64,000 nucleotides of DNA from Torreya grandis (lineage: Eukaryota > Streptophyta > Pinopsida > Cupressales > Taxaceae), in contig JARHVA010000006.1 of the NCBI GenBank assembly GCA_037957365.1, forward strand, positions 10,416,501 to 10,480,500. The letters run 5' to 3'. Positions 1 through 10,261 of this stretch are shown one piece after another. Position 1 is the stretch's first letter, and each line of letters starts with the position of its first letter. Position numbers and translations under genes: made by a program. The notes under the pieces are model-generated. The model was not told the DNA's origin and did not search any database. It saw only the letters and a program-made list of their open reading frames with translations.

Positions 1-14
1 TAGCGACTCTTGGA
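1..14 (+). promoter_or_regulatory. Candidate primer binding site of element R1 at the window edge
   Basis: The first bases read TAGCGACTCTTGGA. This resembles the start of a tRNA-Arg primer site (TGGCGACTC...), also seen in elements A and B. If so, the 5' LTR of R1 lies just left of the window and its internal region is only about 2.9 kb. The match is short and the flank is missing, so this is a weak call. Confidence 0.3.
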
Positions 15-924
15 CTTCATTCTCTTCTTCTCTCTCTCTAATTCTATAAGTAGTGGCCATTTTGGCTATTGTAAGCTAATGCCACACCATGTATGGTGAA
101 TCCCTGATAGAATGACATTGTATTTTTCCTTTTAAAAATCAATATAAGTCTGGTTTTGAGTTTATGAACAGTTATCTAAGTGTGCAAATTGATGTATGGT
201 GATGTAAAGTGATAATCCTCTATCCTTTCTTCCCTTGTCTTCTCATGTTTATGCAATAGTTCCTATTCTAAAAGGTCATATAGAGTTAATTCAAGTGTGT
301 TAGGCTCCTTTAAATTATACGACTATTATTAGAGTGTGCAATCTAACGTATGGTCCATTTACCTTGTGTTGTTTAATGCATCTCACCTCTATATTGGAAC
401 ATTGATGTTATAATCCTTTAAGACTTTAAAGCTAGTTTGTGTGCCTTATTTCATTATGATACAAATATGATGGGCATGTGGAAATCATCTTGGTGTATCA
501 CCACATTAGAGTAATTTCATTTCATGTAAACTTATAACTCTTTTCCCATAAATAAGCACTAGTTTAGGTGATAAGAATTTCAAGATATATTCAGGGAGCT
601 AGCCCTTAAATCTAGAGGTTCACTTCCACTATAGGTACACCCACATACCTGGAAGTGTTCCCATGTTACCCAAATATAGAAGAGGCTTAAACATCATATT
701 TTAGGGTGTAATATTTTGTGATAATAGTTCTGGCATGCCCAGTGGAACCAAGGTCTAAGATATTGGAAAGATTGTTGGTGTGTCTTTCCTCTAATCAACT
801 TTTGAAAGCAAGCAAACTAACACCAATGGTCTCTCTGAATGATAACTTCTGGTTATGAGTGGCCCAAGTATCTCATTGAAGATTTTGATCAGTTTTTATG
901 TCTCATTTGACATATGAGGTTGAT
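15..924. other. Non-coding leader of element R1; no gene seen
   Basis: There is no open frame of note on either strand. A short CT-rich microsatellite lies at about 22-40. The stretch is AT-rich and precedes the gag-like frame, as the untranslated leader of a retrotransposon would. From about 840 the reading WPKYLIEDFDQF suggests coding relics in front of the first recognisable methionine. Confidence 0.4.
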
Positions 925-2715
925 ATGAATAGCTATGGTGAATACCCCTATCATGAACCTCCCTAACAACCTTGCTATGGCCCATGTTATACCCTTCAAT
1001 AGTCCTATCACAGTGGCTACCAATCCTATGAGTCATGGCATCCCTATAGTTCTCCATTTCCCTCTTCATAAAGACATCATGTTGTTAGGCAACCCTATGA
1101 GGAAGGTTATCAAGAGACCTATCAATAAATGCCTCCTTATCAACCCGAATATGAGTCCTACCAACCATACCATGATGCTTATCAACCTCAAGAGGATACT
1201 TATGAATCTTGTCATGAGTAATCAGATAATCCCATTGATTGCACACAAATATAATATAAGATAAAGTATGAATTCTTAGAACTTCAAATCCAAAAAGTTG
1301 AAGCTTGTCTTGATCCCCATCATTACCCCCCCTCCTTAATTATTTCCATCTTAGATCAAGTCTTTGTTGGCATCCATACCATAGTTACTAGTTAATTAAG
1401 ATGATATGAAAAGATGAGATGATGAGTATGATGTGCTCACTAGTCATCTGATGGAATGGTTAAGAGGTGTTGCTCAAAGTTGTATGCAGATGTTAGAGAT
1501 GTTTGAAGGACTAGAAGGAACTCAATGAGAGATCAAAGAACAAATGAACTTATCAAAGAAGAGCCTTCAATGCTTAATAGATAGGCTAAGAATGTGAGAA
1601 GCTATTGGCAAGGTGCCACTCCTACTTATGTAGGTGTTTTCCATTCTAATCAACCGAAAAAATTACTTCCCCATAAGCTTATGAGTGTAGTCCTCTTTCC
1701 TAAATCCATTCATAAACCTTCCACTACACCTCATATTTCATCTCCTTCACTTAAGCCTATCCATCAACCTTCCACCTGACCCCTTCTTTAGTTGGAGCCC
1801 ATTTTGAGGGAAGTAAATGAAGAGAACAGAGCCCAAGTCATAATCGATCAAGAAGATGTCATCAATGATTATGAGGAAGAGATCACCATAGGGACTCCCC
1901 ATGGTGAACATAAGAGTGATTCAACCTTATTGAATGAAGAGAAACATATTGAAGATTTTTTTGTAGATGTCCATGAAGAACGTGGCAAAAACTTGAAGAG
2001 AGAGGTATTGGAAGAAGACTCCATATATGATCTTGAAGTTGTTGATGATCTTAACAAACCTAATGTTGAGTGTGATATCAAGGATGAAAGTGAACTTCAA
2101 GCCATTCCCCAAGAAGTTACAGTCCTATAAGAGTCTCAAGAGACCAAGGTAGAAGATGTAGTTCTTGAGGAGCACTCAATATCTCAACCTAACTTCGAAT
2201 CACCATTAGATGCATTGGAACATCAAGAAGAAAAGGTAGAAGAGGTAGTGGTTCTAGATAATAAAGAGGACAAAGATGTTTAGTAGTTGCAAATGAAGAT
2301 CTTTCAAGAGCTTGAAGATATTTTCCAAGTTGAGGGACAAGTACATGATAACGTGGAGAAATATTTTTCTATGGAGGACAATGACCAAGATTGGGTGGAC
2401 TATGCAGAGCTCTTTGATGAGCTTGAAGAACTTGAAGTTGAAAAGAAACCCAACCTTATCGAGAGCACCATGGAAACCAAGAAAGTATGTCTTGTTGAAC
2501 CACCATTAGAGGTTGTAATTGAGGAGACCTATGAGAGAGTTGAGGTTGTTGAGCTGCAAGAGGAGTTAATTTCCCTAGCTAACCTAGTTGGAGCTATTTG
2601 GTTCTCATTGAACATCATGCCAATGAAGTTGGAAAACACCATGAAAATATGGAGGCATCAATGCCAAGGGTTACAAGGATACATGCCTCATTCAATTGTT
2701 CATTCTATGAATTAA
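925..2715 (+). pseudogene. Broken gag-like protein (tyrosine-rich head, acidic tail) of element R1
   Basis: Reading from the ATG at 925 gives MNSYGEYPYHEPP and then a tyrosine/proline/glutamine-rich stretch (motifs YEEGYQETYQ, YQPEYESYQPYHDAYQ). From 1594 the same frame resumes with WQGATPTYVGVFHSNQP and runs into a long Glu/Asp-rich region to 2715. Stops lie near 964, 1777, 2128 and 2281. The part at about 1478-1590 (EIKEQMNLSKKSLQCLIDRL) reads best in another frame, so at least two compensating indels are present. It resembles the structural protein of a plant LTR retrotransposon: tyrosine-rich repeats, a coiled-coil-like linker and an acidic tail. I see no zinc knuckle, protease, RT or integrase before the 3' LTR-like sequence, so the parent was probably non-autonomous. 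Family assignment is inference. Confidence 0.55.
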
Positions 2716-2899
2716 GAGAGGTTTCAAACTTCTCCTTTGATCTAGGAGGAAGTGTTCCTTTCAGGTTAGTTTGTGTTTGAGTTCGCTAGTTTGGTTTTAG
2801 AGTGTGTTTGCTTAGTTTCTTGTCTTGTTTATTGTTCTTGTTTTTTTTTTGTTTGGTGTGTTATTAAAGTCAAATTATGCATCAAGTTTGTGAATATGT

Positions 2900-2950
2900 G
2901 ACTCTATATCCCAATGGATAGGATTAGGCAACTGGTCTTGTCATAACAAG
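2900..2950 (+). other. tRNA-like segment just upstream of the R1 3' LTR
   Basis: GACTCTATATCCCAATGG matches the 5' acceptor strand and D-arm start of plant tRNA-Arg as I remember it. The D-arm can fold: ATCC (2908-2911) pairs with GGAT (2921-2924) around a 9-nt loop containing GG. It is followed by a second hairpin, CTTGT/ACAAG. The position corresponds to the clearer tRNA-like segments of elements A and B. There is no convincing box B here, so it is not a tRNA gene. Confidence 0.35.
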
Positions 2951-5060
2951 CTTGCCACCCCAAGGAAATTGCCAAGAATATTGACCATTTTGACCACAAG
3001 TCAAAATGGCTCAACCCCCTATAGTTGAAAACTTGATATATGGGTATACTATAATTTAATAAAGGGTTTCATAGTCTATTTGATGTTATTTCATGTGTTT
3101 TTAGCCTTGGTCATGGTCTAATTAAGTCCTTATGCCATTTTGAGTCATTTAGGGGTCATTTTAGAGTCATCTATGAAGTGGCATGGTTTACAAGGTATAC
3201 AAGTGTTCAAAAATCCTCCTCAACATCCAATATATCAGTCCATATCAGACATGTCAGTTTATAACTGAAAACTTATAGGTTCCCTAACTAAAAATCAAGA
3301 AAGTAAGTGAAAACAAGGAGTTTCGAGGGGTGTATGACCTATATGGGAGTGTGACACGTGTGAAAACCTTATGGGATGAATTTTAAACTTAACTAGACTC
3401 ATCTCAACATTTTATCAGCTTTTAAAGTGCTAAAAATGGTAAAAACCCATTATGCTCCTTCATCGCCCTTCTAGACATATAGAACTAGTCGATAGGTTTA
3501 TGCTCAGTATGACTACTAGAAGAACTTCTAGGTTAAATTAATTTGGGGGGTGATATTAAAGTCATTCATATTCAATTTCATGCATGGAGTGTAGGGATTC
3601 ATCACTTTTGCTTTATGAATCATCCTTGTTAAAGCCCATACCCTACATGTTTCCTTCTTGTATGGGAAAGTTAGTAATATATAGATTATGGAATTAACTC
3701 CATAGGACATGAAAATATTCGCCTAATGTTACCCATTCTTGGTTTCATGTTTCAAAGTGTTTTGATAGGCAAAACATTTCAAGTTACAGGTAAAGACACC
3801 TTTCTATGTTGTAGGTAGGTTTCCACCACTTTCAGAGTTTCATGTCTTTGTAGTGGTCTCAGAGGATGGTGATAGGTTGTTTTTAATTCTTATAATATAC
3901 TCCTAGTTCCTTCTTCATTCAAACTCAACATCAATGGAGATTACCATGGAGTTGGAGTCAAAAGCATGCACTACAGTCAACTTACCACATGATTGTCATA
4001 CACAGTCAACTAAGGGAGTTATGTTAAATCCAAAACATAAGTTTTGAAGGTCATGGCCCAAAAAATATGTGACAACATAATATCTAAAGACTTGGGTCTT
4101 TAGAATGATTGATTCAGAGGTTTTGCAAAAATTGTGAAGAATGAAGGAAAGGCTCTCCCTTTTGCAAAGATTGTTGTTGTATCTTTTACATGATAATTCC
4201 ATGATAAATAAAATGAAGAAGTAAAATATGAGTGAGATGAAATGATATATAATATTTAAACAACTACTGCATGTCCTCATGATACATTGGTAATTCAACA
4301 GATCAAGGTTGATGGGTGCTTACCCATCATGAGGTTGTCATAACTGATTAGCTCAATAACATTAAAGGAAAGTCTCAAGTTGGTCAATGGACAAAGTTAA
4401 ATAGATGATAGCCAAGTTAAAATTTATAAAAGATATGACACCTATCTAAATATAGTTTCTAAATGAAATTAGAATCAACAAAGTGGCGTGTCATGTTATA
4501 AAGCCAATAGGTAATGGGAGCTCAACTACCCAGAGCATGAATTGATGAATATGATTAGAAGAATTGATATAAATGAGGATCAAGTAAAATATTGCAAAGC
4601 AAGTAATTTCATGAGATCTACAGTCGCATTCTTGCACACATAAACTTTCAAATTCAACTATGGTCATTGAGTGATCAAAGATTGGTTGCTTCAAAACTGA
4701 TGAGAGAAGACATTGATCTGACATGTTTAAGTTTGAGGTGATCATCTCCATGCTTCAAGGATGTAATCAGAGTTACAAGTAGCTTTGGCCATCCCTATTT
4801 AGTTTATAAATATATTATGCATCTCAAATTTTGATATCAATTTAATTCTGTCAACTATATTCTTGATTGTAATCAATGACCCATGGGCTTCCCATTGCCT
4901 ATGAAATCCCTAGTTTTACATTATAAAATTATCAACATTTTTTAGCGCAGTAATGGTACCAAAATTTTCCTTCCAAGAGCCCTTTACCACCTTAGCCTTG
5001 CAAATAGTGAGAATTGAGTTTGACTTTCTTCATGGTTCTTACATTTTATGTGTATTTTTG
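2939..5060 (+). repeat. LTR-like sequence (3' LTR of R1), related to 27968-31393
   Basis: From about 2960 (TTTTGACCACAAG, CAACCCCCTATAG) the sequence aligns, degenerately but for over 700 bases, with the reverse complement of the sequence left of 31393. Shared landmarks include CTTGGTCATGGTC, a CATGTTTC block and a final GAGAATTGAG-like block near 5000, which matches one near 28014. The start at TGTCATAACAAG (2939) is chosen because it is the first TG next to the conserved block. The right end is approximate. No gene is present. Confidence 0.45.
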
Positions 5061-5734
5061 GTTTGTTGATCTTAACAAATGGGTAATTCTCACACCTCTC
5101 ATTATTTTCCATCCCTCAACACCTATGTGTAAAACTTGGCTCTCTCTTATAGGTCATATGTTGTGTGCACATAGTTCTATGTAGGTACTATCTATGGATC
5201 GTTTCTTATCCCTCTTAGTATTATATTGTGTCTTATGCCTTCATACAAATTACTTATGCAAGTGACATGTCAATTTTGGATAATGTGTTATGTTTTCTCA
5301 TTTTCTAAAGTTGTAGTGTGTTACTTTAATCCTATAGAGGTTCTATTTATAGCCTTGGTGCATCACCTTTTACAATTCATCAACCCCCCCTCCCTTTTCC
5401 CCTTAATATATTTTGATTTAAAATTAGCAGTAGATTTCTTTTCAACTCTTTAAGGCTTGCATGTTGATCCTAAATCAGATGCATTTAGATTAAAATGAAG
5501 TTAGCCTTCTCCAAAGGTTCTTCCCAAGGAGCGAAAGAGTCCCACACCTTAGGGGATGATCCCATCATCTCATTAAACCATCTTACAATTCAGCAGGTGC
5601 ATGGTTCAAGTGATAATAGGAGCATTGAGAGATTGCTAAATAAATGATGGATGAACTTGGTTGGGATAAACATACTGATTAGGGATGAGATAAGTATGGA
5701 TATACACCCTATTTATATTATGATTTGGGATATG
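5061..5734. other. Unassigned sequence left of element A
   Basis: No coding frame, repeat or RNA gene is recognised. A C8 run lies near 5383. It may be the tail of the R1 LTR or a piece of the element into which A inserted. Confidence 0.3.
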
Positions 5735-5739
5735 GATTC

Positions 5740-7616
5740 TGTTGGGTGAATATTTTGTCGGCCAACTAACTGGTGACCAAAATAGTTCCTATCACCACAG
5801 CATAGGGAGATGGGTCATCTTGGTGTGCAGGTTTACTACATCAATAGGGGACAAATCTCTACTCTCATCAAGGGGAGGTTCCCTATTAAATATGCAGAGG
5901 CTAAATACTATATAAATAAGTTGAAAGTAAGACACAGGGGTGGGATAAACCATCCATCTCTCTTCTTTTAGAGATGATGCTAACAAATAGAGGAGAAAAT
6001 ATTGGTGTAAACACTGAAGGCACTTCTCTTCTTTCAGAAGTGTTCTTGTAGGAAATAACAGGTGTTTCTTTTAGGTAGTAAGATAAGAAACCAATTAACC
6101 ATAGGGTGTAGTATCAGCAGGATGAAGCAAAATGCAAAGTTTTCACCTTAACTGCCCAAAGAGTATATCACAAAGGATAATGGGGGCACAAAGTCACCCC
6201 AAAATCCTTAAGACAAAAAGAAAAGAAAAAATATAGACTGGAATCAATTGTGAGAGCACAAAGTCTTCCCACAGTTGGTTTCAGGACACTTCCCTATTAC
6301 CTTCACTAATTTTGCTTACCAAATTAAATGAATAAGGACACCTTCAAAAGATAGACGTAAGAATGATCTTCTAAAATGACACAAGTCAGAATAGCACAAA
6401 GTCAGTGAAAAACTTGCTTTCTCATTCAGATAAAAATGAAAATGAAATTACAACCTGAGCTCAAAGTCTCAGTCTTCTTCTTTCAAAATGGGTAGAGTTT
6501 CGCTCTTGTAAAATGAAAAGTCTCCATTGTAACAAATGAGAGATTACAATATATAGCAATGACGCAAGGCTTGGCATTCTTTCCCATGGGATGGACCATG
6601 CTGTAGTCAAAGTCTTCAATGTGCCTTCAGTCCTATCTGGAGAGACCATGCTGAGAACAGTGCGCTACTAGAACTATGGCGTGTCCCTTCATCTAATATG
6701 TCTCTTCCTTGGTATGGACTATCTGGTCTATCCCCTATGACATTTGCGTAGTTGTCCATTTGTCTTTACTTCATGGAAGGAAAAATAGGCCGCGCCCTTA
6801 AATTGCAAGCCAAAATACCTGCTTAGTGGACTATTCCACCTACTAAAATTACTTCTGCACAGACATTTCAGGTTTTTCTCTTTTTTTGCTTTTGTCTTTT
6901 CCAGCCTCGATTTGAGCTATCGGGCTCTCTTTTCATTTAATCGCTTGGTTCTTCCTTTAAGTTCTGTGCTCTATTTAAATTTCTACAAATTTTCCCTCAC
7001 TTTAAATTTGACGTCTGAGGGGCCGTCAATGATTGCTAGCTGCTTAAACTATGTTGAACTTTAAACCTGTGAACCATTTGAAAGTTTATTGGTTCAAAGC
7101 TATCGGTTCACTCTATCTCTTTTGGTCCATCACTTCCCTGGTTAAGTGCTTCTTTGCTCTTTAGTTGAACCATCACTTTCATTGAACTTGCCTTTGGAAT
7201 CATCCATGTTGCTTCTTTCTTTGCTTGAGGATGCCTTTGAACTACTTGAACCTGTGAACCAAAGTTGGTTCAATTGGTTCATTGGTTCTGTCCATTATTT
7301 GCTCTTCCTAAGCTCTTTAATCTTCATCATGCTTGGTTAAACCCTTGAACTTGTGAACACGTTGAACCATTTGATTCAACGATTAAATCAGTTCATTCTT
7401 TGAAGCTCTTTGTGTCTAAGTCTTTGAAGATTCTTTTTTGCAGAGTCCATAGATTCAAGCCTACAGAGTTCGTAGTTTTCTGAGAAAGCTTTGAAAAATG
7501 AAGAACCTGAATGCTTAGAACAATTTTTGAAAGGGGAAGAGAGGAATTTTGGTCCTATAGGACCAAGATAGCTCATATGTTGTTCCAAAAATGAGTGACA
7601 TTTTTGGGGACCAATA
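5740..7616 (-). repeat. 3' LTR of element A
   Basis: This copy is colinear with 10262-12157 over its whole length. It contains many GGTTCAA/TTGAACC words, fewer than in element B. On the - strand a TATA-like CTATATATTG lies near 6552, at the place matching CTATTTATTG in the B LTR. The ending TATTGG on the - strand replaces the expected TGTTGG by one base. Confidence 0.88.
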
Positions 7617-7666
7617 GCTAGCTCCAGTTGGGGAACTTCCTTCAAGTGAAAACTTGGAACAACTTA

Positions 7667-7723
7667 GGGGAGTAGAAACTAGAATCTCCAGTGCCTTGAA
7701 GTATGCCATTGGGCTACGGAGTC
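7667..7723 (-). other. tRNA-Arg-like segment upstream of the A 3' LTR
   Basis: On the - strand GACTCCGTAGCCCAATGGC (7705-7723) matches the acceptor and D-arm half of plant tRNA-Arg almost throughout. TAGCCCAATGG fits the Pol III box A pattern. About 25 nt later come GGAGATTCT and GTTTCTACTCC, the latter close to box B (GGTTCGANTCC). The anticodon region is shortened and the 3' acceptor strand is not seen, so it is a relic or mimic and not a gene. Element B has the homologous segment in the same place. Confidence 0.55.
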
Positions 7724-7826
7724 GTGCTACCCAAAAAGAAAGGCTCCAAAAATGAAAATGAAAAGCACAAAATAGAACTAAAAACTATACAAATATACAT
7801 ATGTACAAATGATCTTATCTGATGCC

Positions 7827-8070
7827 TCAAGATTTGAAACGCTTCAGATGCCGCCCACTGCGAGATAGTGAAAATGGTGTGCCATCTTGATAAACTAGCA
7901 GGAAACCATTTTGTCCTCAGAAATAGTGATGGGTGAATGAAACTCTCCACCAGGAAACCAATTTTCTATGTCTTCCTCTTGGCTCTTTCTTCTTCTTGCC
8001 CCATGGTAGGACATGGTCTTCAAACTAAAAACCATAACTCCTTGCTCTCTTGGTGAAGAGTTCCTTTTAC
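7827..8070 (-). pseudogene. Integrase carboxyl-end remnant of element A
   Basis: Read on the - strand, this gives FTKRARSYGF, LPWGKKKEPRGRHRKL and LLVYQDGTPFSL, ending just after HLKRFKS. It aligns with the integrase tail of element B (LLWNKRREPKGMHEKL, RGPFAIHRLNGENSFLLKYQDG), which is the GPY/F-type module after the Ty3/gypsy integrase core. Frameshifts interrupt it. The catalytic core is missing, so the deletion joined the RNase H area directly to this tail. Confidence 0.6.
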
Positions 8071-8129
8071 TGACTTTGGAATACAACAGTATGGTCCACC
8101 ACCATAGCTTGTTGTTTTGTTGGTCCAGT

Positions 8130-8654
8130 CTAGCACATGCTTTGATTGTCAGCATCAGACCCCTGATAAACCATCAGCTCAGCATCTCCTTTGGTGTGAA
8201 GGAGTTTGGCCTCTTCACCCTGAGCAATTTTCAATCTGAGCAATAGAGATCTGCATACAGCTATGGAAGAATTGCTAACATCAGATTCTAAGATCCAAGC
8301 ATCATCAAAAGCTGATCTTTTATTAGGTTTCTCTTCATGGGAGATGGAAGATCCTTCTTGATTTGTACTGCACCCTACTAATTTTTTTGATGCCTTATTT
8401 GGATGAAATTTTAGATTGCCAGCTACAGGACTTTGATCAGCTAAGACATGAGCATACTCTATGGTTAAAGAGTAATTACCCCTGCTTGAAGGCTCAAACA
8501 AAATCTTAGTAGGGGCTGACATTTGGGTAACCACAATCTTGGCCTCAGACAGGTCTGCACCTGGTTCTCCACCAATGTTTAATTGCTCAGGATTGGCTTG
8601 CAGGGATTCAAACTCAATCTTTTGAATTTTGGATTTCTTGACATGATCAATCAT
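8130..8654 (-). pseudogene. Remnant spanning the post-gag region and extra RNase H of element A
   Basis: A 174-codon frame reads KKSKIQKIEFESLQANPEQL, then KIVVTQMSAPTKILFE, then KRSAFDDAWILESD and LLHTKGDAELMVYQ. Element B has matching pieces (FKYLQANPE; YIVTQTSAP; KRSVFDDVWILEFDG; LIHAKGDAELVV) but with protease between the first two and about 30 more residues inside the RNase H. A has therefore lost the protease core, and a small in-frame deletion removed the part of the RNase H carrying its conserved TEYE glutamate. The frame is shared with the gag part at 9258-9956, so the ancestor was one polyprotein. Confidence 0.65.
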
Positions 8655-9257
8655 GTCAAATTATTAAGATGGACTTGAAAGAGAGGATGGGAGTTCATCC
8701 TTTTGGTTTTTGGGAGGAGGAGGACTGATCTGCGAAGTTAAAGTAGAAGGTGTAGAGATGTTTGATGTACTAACCTTCTTGGCAATCACTGGGTCCTTTG
8801 ACTGGAAAGGCAAAGTGGTTCTCCACTTAGTAATTAGAATTGTAGGCTAAGTTCATTCCTCTATTCTTTTTTTATTAGTTTGTTAGGCTGACTAATTCTT
8901 AGACTGGGTGAATACTGCGTATGATTCTTCGACTACTTCACCTTCACTTCTTGGTTCATCTTAGTAATTCAAGAAACCAATGTGGGAGTCGCCAACTGAT
9001 TCTTCGAGATGCTCCCTGAAGAGATCAATGCCATTTTATTACTCAAACTCAGGTTGGAAATAGGAAACATGTTCTATTTCTAGATATCCAACTGCTGAGT
9101 TGGTTGAAGGTGCTTCAAGGACAAGGTTCCTCTATGAGGGAGGAAGGTGATTTGGTTGCCCTTAACTTCTGGCAGCATTGCCTTGATATGGCTGATTGGG
9201 GAATGTCCTCCTTGGTATATCTTTATATAGAGGAGTAGAAGACATACCTTGTGCCAT
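8655..9257 (-). pseudogene. Gag-to-protease linker of element A, decayed
   Basis: This stretch lies in the same - strand frame as its neighbours. It reads low-complexity segments such as PPPPKNQKDELPSSLSSPS and a part recalling element B (VGYLEIEHVSYFQPEFE), broken by stops. No catalytic motif is seen. Confidence 0.45.
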
Positions 9258-9956
9258 TTACCTTTTCAAGGCTAGTAATTCATTTTCTAGCTTTTGTACC
9301 ATTGGGTCAATGGTGGTTGTGGGTGAGTATTCAGAAGATGAAGAGGGATTACCTCTATTAGGATCTCTCCTTATCTTTCCAGCCAAGATAAGTTCATCTT
9401 CTAACTCAGTGGCTAAGTCTTGGGTAGCTTCAAGATCTATGTGGCCAGCACGTCTTAGCAAAAAACTCACTTTAGGCAGTTGTGAGTTTATGAAGAAGCA
9501 TTTGAGGTTCTCCAGTGTGGACTGAGCAACTGCAGGAATCCTATTTTTCAGCTTGTCAAATTTGGCAATGAAGTCCCTCATAGGTTCATGGGGTTCCTTA
9601 TTCATCTGAGTGAGTTGGGCCAACAAAGCATGTGCATCCTCTGCAAGCTTGAACTTGGCTTCAGACTTGGCTTTGAGTGTATCCTAGTCAGTAACTGATC
9701 CAACTTGCAAATGGTAGAACCAGTTTGCAGTAGTGCCTTGTAGTGTCTTCATGAATAGCCTGATAGTTATGTCTTCAAATTCCACCCCTATCACACCACA
9801 AGTTATGCTGAAGGCTGCAATGTGTTCATCAGGGTGAACTCTCCCATCTCCAAAGAATTTGGGGAAATTCTTTCTTGAGTTGCGTGAAAGTTCATGCAGA
9901 GGTGGAGTCAAGTTGAGTAGGCTAAAAGAGTTACCCCGGGGGCCTCAAACTACCAT
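9258..9956 (-). pseudogene. Gag of element A (Ty3/gypsy retrotransposon gag domain)
   Basis: The start at 9956 matches the start seen in element B. The product reads LNLTPPLHELSRNSRKNFPK, FFGDGRVHPDEHIAAFSI, RLFMKTLQGTTANWFYHLQ, then MRDFIAKFDKLKNRIP and PMVQKLENELLALKR. These are hallmarks of the plant Ty3 capsid domain (DP/DEH followed by L.G.A..W...L). Stops after the third residue and after VGSVTD interrupt it, and the rest stays in one frame. Gag would build the particle that packages element RNA. No zinc knuckle is recognised. The closest relative here is the gag at 17103. Confidence 0.78.
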
Positions 9957-10238
9957 GATTTAATTATGAAAAATAGGGATAACAAATCTAGGTGGAGTGG
10001 CTAGATTGTAGAACAAAAATGGAAAAGAACTGACCCTGCTTCGGCTTGAGGCTTCAAACAACACACTCTTCCCAATGACTATGGTTTTGTAGACTAGATA
10101 ATATAATGGAGATGGATATAAATGGTAATGCTATAAGTGGATAATGGGTAAGACCTAGATGGGAGTCACTAGACTTTATAATGGATAAGGGAAGGAACTG
10201 CTTCAATCTGAAACTTGAGGCTTTAGACTGCACGTTCA

Positions 10239-10257
10239 TCCCCAGCAGAGTCGGCAA
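10239..10257 (-). promoter_or_regulatory. Primer binding site of element A (tRNA-Arg type)
   Basis: Next to the 5' LTR, the - strand reads TTGCCGACTCTGCTGGGGA. It is close to the complement of the 3' end of plant tRNA-Arg (TGGCGACTCCGCTGGGA, from memory). Ogre-type Ty3/gypsy elements are known for tRNA-Arg primers. Confidence 0.65.
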
Positions 10258-10261
10258 AAAT

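Noticed and set aside
935..1264. 109-codon + strand open frame
   Set aside because: It is in the wrong frame over the tyrosine-rich gag relic; the coding pattern (YQPEYESYQPYHDAYQ) is in the frame starting at 925.
1869..2112. Two - strand frames opposite the acidic gag tail
   Set aside because: They are mirror frames of a Glu/Asp-rich coding stretch, with no similarity of their own.
7895..8155. 86-codon - strand frame in element A
   Set aside because: It overlaps the integrase tail in another frame; similarity to element B is explained by the shared DNA.
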